Assembly (NCBI GenBank): GCA_937916085.1
Contig: CALGGO010000070.1
Location: 1 to 64,000 of the forward strand
Reading direction: 5' to 3'
Source: an uncultured Prevotellaceae bacterium
GTDB taxonomy: Bacteria; Bacteroidota; Bacteroidia; Bacteroidales; Muribaculaceae
Length of the DNA: 64,000 bases
Shown here: positions 34,084-40,582 of the stretch, one piece after another
Layout: every line of letters begins with the position of its first letter
How positions within the stretch are numbered: position 1 is the stretch's first letter
Notes under the pieces: model-generated
What the model saw: only the letters and a program-made list of their open reading frames with translations
Databases searched by the model: none
What the model was told of the DNA's origin: nothing
Position numbers and translations under genes: made by a program

Positions 34084-34205
34084 TACATTTTTCCGAATGA
34101 ATAATCGCTGCAAAGATACATTTTTTTGAACGAATAATCAAGCATTTGTTGCATTTTTTCAAACGAATAATTGTGCTGATGTTACATTTTTTCGAACGAA
34201 TCATC
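34084..34205 (-). promoter_or_regulatory. Four 23-base direct repeats, exact 33-base period, around the ATPase promoter
   Basis: Copies start at 34084, 34117, 34150 and 34183; each reads about TACATTTTTTCGAACGAATA plus ATC, separated by unrelated 10-base spacers. The -7 box TATCTTTG (34118-34111 on the minus strand) overlaps the edge of copy 2. Copy 1 would cover the leader and copies 2-4 the upstream region, so regularly spaced protein binding on one face of DNA is suggested. Confidence 0.9.
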
Positions 34206-34266
34206 ATAAGGCTGTACTAGCCTCATAAAACAGACACTGTAAATGTGCTTTTTGCATCAAAATCCA

Positions 34267-34632
34267 CTACAGCTCCACGTTGATGCTTGTGGTGCGGAAG
34301 GAGAAGAGGTTGTCGCTGAGGTTGGGGTTGCTGGTGTTGAGGGAGTAGTTTTTTTGTGAGCGAGCTTGGATGACGGGAATGGTGAACTGGATGTTCTTGC
34401 CATCGCTTGTGAATGCTACTGGCTGGTTCTTCTCGTTGAGCAGAGTGAGAGAATCGACCGACTGAGCATCAACATGTTGCAAAATCTCTTCAACGGCGAC
34501 ATTTACCATCACATTGGTAGTGTCGCTGTTATGCTCGTTGGCGATAAGGATATTTACTGTGCTTTTGTTGTCACATGCGACAAGGAGCATTGCTATTGTC
34601 GCCACTGTCGCTATAGTCACTAAAATTTTCAT
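34267..34632 (-). CDS. Small lipoprotein of unknown function
   Basis: 121 residues from ATG 34632. Signal peptide and lipobox MKILVTIATVATIAMLLVAC predict lipidation at the Cys. The mature part (STVNILIANEHNSDTTNVMV, NYSLNTSNPNLSDNLFSFRT) is beta-rich; I know no family. Its start overlaps the stop of the upstream membrane-protein gene (ATGA, 34632-34629), so the two are translationally coupled and probably act together. Confidence 0.75.
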   Translation of the reverse strand: MKILVTIATVATIAMLLVACDNKSTVNILIANEHNSDTTNVMVNVAVEEILQHVDAQSVDSLTLLNEKNQPVAFTSDGKNIQFTIPVIQARSQKNYSLNTSNPNLSDNLFSFRTTSINVEL

Positions 34633-35729
34633 TGGTGTTTCTCCTCTATGTTTTGAATGCCGTCGCGGCGCAAGCACACACGGTAGCGCTTGTACTCGCT
34701 GATGCCCTCATATTTGCATTGAATCACGAAATTCAGGTAATAGGCCTTGTCGCCATCGGTAAAATGGTTGGCGGCATCGCCTTTGTTCACGTAGAGCGGC
34801 ACTGTGGGGTTGTCCATCTTGCGCATAAAGCCTGCGAGGTTGAAGCGCACGATGTTGTTGATGCCGTTGATGGGATAGGCCGATAGCTGATCCACGGCTT
34901 TGCGCTTGAGGTGTACGTACTTGCGGTACTGAATCACCTGCTCATCCACGCCGCGGTTCACCACGAGCGGGTTCTTGCGGGCGCGCTTCTCGTTGACATG
35001 GCGCGACACGTCTTGCGGCGACACGAAGTCGAAGCCCTCCTTTACCTTGCCAATCTTGCGCAACCCCACGCGAATGGTGATGAGGTAGTCGTAGAAACGG
35101 CTGCCGATGCCGTGGGCGAAGTAGTTGCGTATCAAGTCTTTGATGCGGTCCTTGAACATATAGCTAATCACCAGGGCGATGAAGAACGGCAGCGTGAAGT
35201 TGCCGTAGGTCTGCTGGAAGGCAAACGACACCACCGTGGCAAACACCATAGAGATGCCTGCCGCCACGCTGAACGCCACCTGCTCGAGGAAGGCGGTGTT
35301 GCGGCGCTTGTGGGTGGGCAGGTAGAGGTTGCTCTCGATGTATTTCTTGAGCTGGCTGGCGTGATACACAAACTGGCGGTTGCCGTCGGGGCTATCGGGC
35401 TTTACATCCAGATATTTTCGGCTCTGGCGGTATTTATGCTCGCTGTCGAGCATTTGGGTGAGCATCGGCAAGAGCGGTTCACCACTTCTCTCACGAGGGT
35501 TAAGGCGCTTGACGATGCGCCCCAAGTGCTGCTCAATGATGTTGGAGATAAACTCATCGCCAAAGTCGTAATAAACCACCACCTGCTGCCCCTCGTCGCT
35601 CTCAAGAAGGGTGGGGCGCAGTGAGCGGTACATCTCAGCCACTGTCTTGGCTTGCTCCACGAGGTCGCAGGCAAGGCTGCGTTGTGCCTCACCGTTGGTT
35701 TGCTTGGTGATTTTAAAAAGTGTCCTCAA
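34629..35729 (-). CDS. Membrane protein of unknown function, 5' end abutting palindromic repeats
   Basis: Up to 366 residues. Two membrane helices lie in the middle (QVAFSVAAGISMVFATVVSF, FTLPFFIALVISYMFKD), with soluble parts on both sides (VVYYDFGDEFISNIIEQHLG; FDFVSPQDVSRHVNEKRARK). No family recognised. There is no ATG at the 5' end: the frame opens with TTG 35729 inside the palindrome at 35720-35752 and is closed about 80 bases further upstream. Either the TTG is used or the repeats replaced the original start. It follows CYTH and DUF47 genes on the same strand and overlaps the lipoprotein gene. Confidence 0.7.
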   Translation of the reverse strand: MRTLFKITKQTNGEAQRSLACDLVEQAKTVAEMYRSLRPTLLESDEGQQVVVYYDFGDEFISNIIEQHLGRIVKRLNPRERSGEPLLPMLTQMLDSEHKYRQSRKYLDVKPDSPDGNRQFVYHASQLKKYIESNLYLPTHKRRNTAFLEQVAFSVAAGISMVFATVVSFAFQQTYGNFTLPFFIALVISYMFKDRIKDLIRNYFAHGIGSRFYDYLITIRVGLRKIGKVKEGFDFVSPQDVSRHVNEKRARKNPLVVNRGVDEQVIQYRKYVHLKRKAVDQLSAYPINGINNIVRFNLAGFMRKMDNPTVPLYVNKGDAANHFTDGDKAYYLNFVIQCKYEGISEYKRYRVCLRRDGIQNIEEKHQ

Positions 35730-35815
35730 AAGAACCGTCCCTTTGAGGACACTATCCTCAAAAGAACCGTGTCCTCAAAAGAACCGTCCCTTTGAGGACA
35801 TCCCTTTGAGGACAC
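35720..35815. repeat. Tandem and nested AGAACCGTCCC palindromes
   Basis: Element 1 (35720-35752) has arms GTGTCCTCAAA / TTTGAGGACAC around AGAACCGTCCC. A second element (35755-35769 plus 35801-35815) is split between AGAACCG and TCCC by a complete third element (35770-35800, arms TGTCCTCAAA / TTTGAGGACA). The core is the complement of that in the 35-base repeats at 28058 and 29628. Confidence 0.92.
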
Positions 35816-35833
35816 TATGTTGCAAGTTTTAGA

Positions 35834-36307
35834 TTATTTCCAGTTCTTGTAGGGGTTCTTCATGAGCATGGAGTTGTAGTACTTCACGTCGCCGGTAACC
35901 TCCTCGCCAAGCCATGTGGGGCGGTCGAAGTCGGCATCCTCGCTAGGCAGCTCCACCTCGGCAACGGTGAGTCCATCGTTGTCGCCGTAGAACTCATCAA
36001 CCTCGAAGGTGCGCTCGCCGGCTTTCACCAGATAGCGTGTCTTGTCGATAACGCCGGGCTCGCAAATCTTGAGCAGCTCCATCACCTCGTCGGCGGGAAT
36101 CTCTTTCTCCCACTCAAAGCGGCTGGCTCCGCTCTCGTTGCCAATACCTTTGACGGTGATGAACCCTTTTTCGCCCTTAACGCGGACTCTCACTGTGCGC
36201 TCGGGAACCGAACACAGATAACCTTGAATGATGCGTGTGGCTTTGAAAGCCTCATCCTTAAAATCACCACTTTTTACCAAGAATTTTCTTTCTATCTCTT
36301 GTGCCAT
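35834..36307 (-). CDS. CYTH domain protein (triphosphate tunnel metalloenzyme)
   Basis: 157 residues. The N-terminal EIERKFLV carries the ExExK signature, and repeated basic/acidic strands (RTVRVRVKGEKGFITVKG, FEWEKEIPADEVMELL, TFEVDEFYGDNDGLTVAEVE) line the tunnel of this fold. Bacterial members hydrolyse tripolyphosphate or thiamine triphosphate, or act as adenylyl cyclases; the short form here fits an inorganic triphosphatase best, by inference. It follows the PhoU-like gene by 41 bases, so a link with phosphate handling is reasonable. Confidence 0.9.
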   Translation of the reverse strand: MAQEIERKFLVKSGDFKDEAFKATRIIQGYLCSVPERTVRVRVKGEKGFITVKGIGNESGASRFEWEKEIPADEVMELLKICEPGVIDKTRYLVKAGERTFEVDEFYGDNDGLTVAEVELPSEDADFDRPTWLGEEVTGDVKYYNSMLMKNPYKNWK

Positions 36308-36348
36308 AATTGTTTAGTTTGCTAAGGTTGTTTAAGATTGGATTTGAA

Positions 36349-36996
36349 TCAATTGTGCAGCTTGATGACCATGATGGTGAGATGGTCGGCGACACGCACA
36401 GCCTCTTCGGCAAGCTCCTCCACGTGGAGGGTGAAATAGCGCAGGTGGAACTTCTGGCTGAGTTTGAAGTTGTCCATCTCGTGAAACACTCGGCGCTTGA
36501 TCGACTGGGCAATCTTGCTCACCTCTTTCTCAAAGAAATAGATGCGGTGGGTCTTCTCGGTAACAAAGCGCGGTGCCTTGAAGTAGTCGCGTGACGCCTG
36601 TATCGTGCCCTCCACCGCCAGGCCAGTCACCTCCACGAGTTTCAGGAAATCGATATTCAACTCCGAAGGGAAGAAGGGGATCTCTATCTCATACTGCCAT
36701 AAGTTCTTGTGAAGCAGGTTGATAATCATGTCGAGGCGCTCCAGCAGCTGCATGATCTCCACACGCTGGTCGGTGACAAGCGAGTAGCTGTAAAGCTCGT
36801 TCTCTATCGTGCGGCGCAGGTCGGTGGTGGTGTCGCGCAGCCGCGTGATGTTCTCGAGGTTGTCGTCAAACTCCTTCTTGTTGCCCTCAAGATAGTTCTT
36901 GATGCCGCTTTTGTAGGTGAGAACGCACTCGTCGAGATAGTCGAGGAAACTGTCGAGGTCGCTTATCGTCTTATTGGTTTTCTTGAGTCCAAACAT
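36349..36996 (-). CDS. DUF47 family PhoU-like protein
   Basis: 215 residues, all helical, with the PhoU-like pattern of Glu/Asp-rich helices (SFLDYLDECVLTYKSGIKNY, ENITRLRDTTTDLRRTIENE, VEIMQLLERLDMIINLLHKN, EEAVRVADHLTIMVIKLHN). DUF47 proteins are usually partners of Pit-type phosphate permeases; none is in this window. It is first of a likely minus-strand operon with the CYTH gene and perhaps the membrane/lipoprotein pair. Confidence 0.88.
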   Translation of the reverse strand: MFGLKKTNKTISDLDSFLDYLDECVLTYKSGIKNYLEGNKKEFDDNLENITRLRDTTTDLRRTIENELYSYSLVTDQRVEIMQLLERLDMIINLLHKNLWQYEIEIPFFPSELNIDFLKLVEVTGLAVEGTIQASRDYFKAPRFVTEKTHRIYFFEKEVSKIAQSIKRRVFHEMDNFKLSQKFHLRYFTLHVEELAEEAVRVADHLTIMVIKLHN

Positions 36997-37024
36997 ATTT
37001 CAACTTGCTTAATGTTAGCAAATG

Positions 37025-37056
37025 CAAAAATACAACATTATAATAAAATTTGCAAA
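37025..37056 (-). promoter_or_regulatory. Promoter of the DUF47-CYTH operon
   Basis: Minus strand TTTG (37056-37053) and TATTTTTG (37032-37025), 20 bases apart, 29 bases before ATG 36996. Confidence 0.65.
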
Positions 37057-37430
37057 TCGATTGTGTGTTTTGTGTTTGGGAGTTGCAAAATTGTGTTGTG
37101 TAATTATAAAAGCTAACTATTATATATACAACGAATTAAATTTTTATTTGTAGTGCTATATTTGAAATTCAAAAAACATGATGTAGTGTTTAAATATCGT
37201 TTTTGTAACCACAAATTATCAATTAGAGACCAAAAATCAAGTAGCAATTTCAGCCCTCGACACTCATGCCAAACACTAAATATTTAAAAAAATCTTCCAC
37301 ATTAATTATTATTCCAAAAAAAGCAGTAACTTTGCAGGTTAATTAATGGAATTAACTCAAGGACGCGGGTTTGGCCAACAGCTATTGGCACGTTTACTCG
37401 TAAACTTGTTTACATGATAACTATAAAATA
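37057..37430. other. AT-rich gap before glyS
   Basis: No gene is visible. On the plus strand TAACTTTG (37327-37334) is a likely -7 element for glyS, giving a leader of about 90 bases that holds GTTTACTCGTAAAC, an imperfect hairpin. The leader shows no T-box that I can recognise. The rest (37057-37320) is AT-rich without clear structure. Confidence 0.5.
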
Positions 37431-38984
37431 ATGGCACAAAACGAAGACGTTTTCAAGAAGATTGTATCGCATTGCAAAGAGTATGGGTTTGTTTTCCCGT
37501 CGAGTGAGATTTATGACGGTCTGGGGGCGGTCTATGACTACGGCCAGAACGGTGTGGAGTTGAAGAACAACATCAAGCGCTACTGGTGGGAGGCGATGAC
37601 GCTCCTGCACGAGAATATCGTGGGCATCGACAGCGCAGTGTTTATGCATCCCACTATCTGGAAGGCCAGCGGTCATGTTGACGCTTTCAACGATCCCCTC
37701 ATCGACAACCGCGACAGCAAGAAGCGTTACCGCGCCGATGTGCTTATCGAGGAACAACTCGCCAAGTACGAGGAGAAGATGAGCAAAGAGGTGACGAAGG
37801 CTGCCAAGCGTTTTGGCGACAGCTTCGACGAGGCGATGTTCCGCCAGACCAATCCCCGTGTGTTGGAGAACCAGCGCAAATGGGATGAGCTGCACGCCCG
37901 CTATGAGAAGGCGATGAACGACAACAACCTCGACGAACTCAAACAGATAATTCTTGACTACGAGATAGTTGACCCAATCAGCGGCACCCGCAACTGGACC
38001 GATGTGCGTCAGTTCAACCTCATGTTCAAGACCCAGATGGGCAGCAGCAGCGACAACACAATGGACGTGTATCTGCGTCCCGAGACCGCGCAGGGCATCT
38101 TTGTGAACTTCTTGAATGTCCAGAAGACCGGCCGCATGCGTCTGCCATTCGGTATCGCTCAGATTGGCAAGGCGTTCCGCAACGAGATAGTAGCTCGCCA
38201 GTTTGTGTTCCGTATGCGCGAGTTTGAGCAGATGGAGATGCAATTCTTTGTTCGCCCTGGCGAGGAACTCAAGTGGTTCGAGACTTGGAAGCAGAACCGT
38301 CTGCGCTGGCACAAGGCGCTAGGTCTGGGCGATGAGAAATATCGCTTCCACGACCACGAGAAGCTGGCTCACTATGCCAACGCCGCCACCGACATCGAGT
38401 TCCAGATGCCGTTCGGCTTCAAGGAGGTGGAGGGCATCCACAGCCGCACCAATTTCGACCTGTCGCAGCACGAGAAATTCAGCGGCAAGAAGATTCAATA
38501 TTTCGACCCCGAATTGAACGAGAGCTACACACCTTACGTCATCGAGACCTCTATTGGCGTGGACCGCATGTTCCTTTCGGTGATGTGCTCAAGCTACGAG
38601 GAGCAGAAGCTCGAGGGCGGCGACACACGCGTGGTGCTGCACCTGCCCAAGGCGCTGGCTCCCGTCAAGTGTGCCATCCTGCCTTTGGTTCGCAAGGACG
38701 GCATGCCCGAAAAGGCGCGTGAGATTATGGATATGCTCAAGTTTGACTTCGCCTGCCGCTACGACGAGAAGGACAGCGTGGGCAAGCGCTACCGCCGCAT
38801 GGACGCCATTGGCACGCCCTATTGCATCACCATCGACGGCCAGACCGTTGAGGACAACACCGTCACTCTGCGCGACCGCGACACTATGGAGCAGCAGCGC
38901 GTGGCAATCAGCGACCTGCCATCCATCATCGGCGAGCAGTGCAGCCTCAACAACCTGCTCAAGTCAATGCACAAAAATGATTAA
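37431..38984 (+). CDS. glyS: Glycyl-tRNA synthetase
   Basis: 517 residues, the single-chain dimeric class II type rather than the split alpha/beta form. It charges tRNA-Gly. Class II motif 2 is seen in GKAFRNEIVARQFVFRMREF and motif 3 in YTPYVIETSIGVDRMFLSVM; the anticodon-binding domain occupies the last ~110 residues (LAPVKCAILPLVRKDG). The N-terminal ~190 residues include the catalytic core start GLGAVYDYGQNGVELKNNIK and an inserted helical part. Single gene, followed by a GACGAGGC/GCCTCGTC hairpin at 39011-39028. Confidence 0.97.
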   Translation: MAQNEDVFKKIVSHCKEYGFVFPSSEIYDGLGAVYDYGQNGVELKNNIKRYWWEAMTLLHENIVGIDSAVFMHPTIWKASGHVDAFNDPLIDNRDSKKRYRADVLIEEQLAKYEEKMSKEVTKAAKRFGDSFDEAMFRQTNPRVLENQRKWDELHARYEKAMNDNNLDELKQIILDYEIVDPISGTRNWTDVRQFNLMFKTQMGSSSDNTMDVYLRPETAQGIFVNFLNVQKTGRMRLPFGIAQIGKAFRNEIVARQFVFRMREFEQMEMQFFVRPGEELKWFETWKQNRLRWHKALGLGDEKYRFHDHEKLAHYANAATDIEFQMPFGFKEVEGIHSRTNFDLSQHEKFSGKKIQYFDPELNESYTPYVIETSIGVDRMFLSVMCSSYEEQKLEGGDTRVVLHLPKALAPVKCAILPLVRKDGMPEKAREIMDMLKFDFACRYDEKDSVGKRYRRMDAIGTPYCITIDGQTVEDNTVTLRDRDTMEQQRVAISDLPSIIGEQCSLNNLLKSMHKND

Positions 38985-39096
38985 GTGTTAAGTTTTAAGT
39001 GTAAAGTAGTGACGAGGCCTGCCTCGTCAGTCCGCAACAAATAATTCTATTGGCTTGTTTACTTGTTTACTTGTCAACTTGTTTACTGGAAGAACT

Positions 39097-39639
39097 ATGA
39101 AGAAATTTCCTTTTATACTAATAATGGCAATACTGCTTGGCAGCGTGTTCACAGCTTGCTTGAAAACTGATGAAGAGAAGGTTGCCGATGACTATGCCGA
39201 GTGGCGCGAAGCCAATACCGCCTGGTTTAATGAGAAGGCGGCATCGACCGAATATACCACTGTGACAGCCCCCTGGGACCCTAACGCTCAGGTGCTTATC
39301 CACTGGTTCAACGACACCACCAAGACCAAGGACAACCTCAAACCCAAATTCTCGTCGATGGTGGATGTGAAGTATTTTTTGCGCCTCTACGACGGCACAG
39401 CAATCGACTCGTCTTACCTGAGCACCTCGCCAACCGACAGCCTTTTCCGTTGTCGTCTCAGCAGTGGCGTGATTGAGGGTTGGGCTATCGCCATCCCCAA
39501 GATGCACATTGGCGACAGCTGCCGCGTCATCATCCCTTACAACTTGGGTTATGGCACCACCAGCAGCGGCGACATCAAGCCCTTCTCAACCCTGCAGTTT
39601 GACATTAAGCTCGCGGGAATCCCAAAATATGAGCTTTAG
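39097..39639 (+). CDS. FKBP-type peptidyl-prolyl isomerase lipoprotein
   Basis: 180 residues from ATG 39097. MKKFPFILIMAILLGSVFTAC is a lipoprotein signal with Cys 21 as lipid site, so the protein is membrane-anchored in the periplasm or at the surface. The second half is an FKBP domain: VKYFLRLYDGTAIDSSYL, SSGVIEGWAIAIPKMHIGDS, RVIIPYNLGYG and FSTLQFDIKLAGI. It would speed prolyl cis-trans isomerisation in exported proteins. The 43 bases before the chosen start repeat the word TTGTTTAC and are unlikely to be coding. Confidence 0.88.
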   Translation: MKKFPFILIMAILLGSVFTACLKTDEEKVADDYAEWREANTAWFNEKAASTEYTTVTAPWDPNAQVLIHWFNDTTKTKDNLKPKFSSMVDVKYFLRLYDGTAIDSSYLSTSPTDSLFRCRLSSGVIEGWAIAIPKMHIGDSCRVIIPYNLGYGTTSSGDIKPFSTLQFDIKLAGIPKYEL

Positions 39640-39711
39640 CAAGATAAGAAAGCACACGAATTAAACTAATTGAAACGAATTCTTATAATCAATAGTTTAT
39701 CAAGTGGGTAA

Positions 39712-39751
39712 AAAAACGGATGCCGCTCCAGTTGAAGTGGCATCCGTTTTT
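39712..39751. terminator. Bidirectional intrinsic terminator
   Basis: Perfect 13-base arms AAAAACGGATGCC (39712-39724) and GGCATCCGTTTTT (39739-39751) between two convergent genes. Confidence 0.88.
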
Positions 39752-39803
39752 AGATTATCTGTTAAATTTGTGGTTTTGACTTATAAAGAGAAGTCAATTA
39801 GAA

Positions 39804-40313
39804 TTACTTGCAGCAGTTCTCTTTGTCTTCTTTGCATTTGGGCTTGCCACAGCTGCCGTCCTGCTTGCAGGCGCCTTCTTTGCAGCATGGTGACTGGTGT
39901 GCGCATTTGTGCTCGCCTTCGGCTTTCATGTCGCAGTTTTTGCAGTCGCCCTTCATCTCTTTGCCACACTCGCCTTTAACTTCTTTGCAATCTTTCTTGA
40001 GTTCTTTTGACTCAATCTTCTTAAGACCGTCTTTCTTGAGCATTTTTGCGTCTTTGCACTCAGCCTTCTTCATTTCCTGGCATTCGCCTTTCTTCATCTC
40101 TTGGCATTCGCCATTCTTCTTTTGGCAGCACTCATCTTTCTTCACGTTTTCGCACTCTGCCTTTTCGTCCTTAACATCCTTTACGGTTTTTGCCACTTTC
40201 TCGGTTTTTGCCACCTTTTTTGTGGTTTTTTTCTTCTTGGCCTCGGCCTCAAAGCCGTTGACACATGTGAGAGCCAAAGCTCCAACGCACATTAATGCAA
40301 TAAATTTCTTCAT
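39804..40313 (-). CDS. Secreted cysteine- and lysine-rich protein
   Basis: 169 residues from ATG 40313. Signal peptide MKKFIALMCVGALALTCVNG, a very basic stretch (KKKKTTKKVAKTEKVAKTVK), then about 18 Cys in short repeats such as KKGECQEM, KKAECKDA, KGECGKEM, KGDCKNCDM and a denser C-terminal part (QSPCCKEGACKQDGSCGKPK) ending in ENCCK. The repeats are of low complexity, so family placement by composition alone is unsafe. Metal binding or thiol buffering outside the cytosol is a plausible guess. A well-formed promoter precedes it (40445-40415) and a strong terminator follows. Confidence 0.75.
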   Translation of the reverse strand: MKKFIALMCVGALALTCVNGFEAEAKKKKTTKKVAKTEKVAKTVKDVKDEKAECENVKKDECCQKKNGECQEMKKGECQEMKKAECKDAKMLKKDGLKKIESKELKKDCKEVKGECGKEMKGDCKNCDMKAEGEHKCAHQSPCCKEGACKQDGSCGKPKCKEDKENCCK

Positions 40314-40414
40314 GTTATTAAAGTTTTTAGGCACCTCCTATATTAGATTGGTGCAGTTAAACAAAAAAAACAAAATTCTTACTAAATTAAACCGTTGAAA
40401 ATCAATCGGCATCG

Positions 40415-40445
40415 CAAAGGTAAATATAAATTATTTAAATTCAAA
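40415..40445 (-). promoter_or_regulatory. Promoter of the Cys/Lys-rich gene
   Basis: Minus strand TTTG (40445-40442) and TACCTTTG (40422-40415) with 19 bases between. The leader would be about 95 bases. Confidence 0.75.
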
Positions 40446-40582
40446 AATGTGATTGAGAAATTTAACATTTTTGCATGGAATAAATATTTTTTTTAATTTT
40501 ACGCACTTTTTGATGGCAAGCGGCAATTTGCTGAAAAATAACACCTTTGTACTTTTGATAACACACGCATAATAATACTGAC

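Noticed and set aside
34084..34205. Possible CRISPR array
   Set aside because: Spacers are only 10 bases and there are four copies; it surrounds a promoter and no cas gene is present.
37335..37430. T-box or glycine riboswitch before glyS
   Set aside because: The leader is short and lacks a recognisable T-box bulge, specifier loop or glycine aptamer core.
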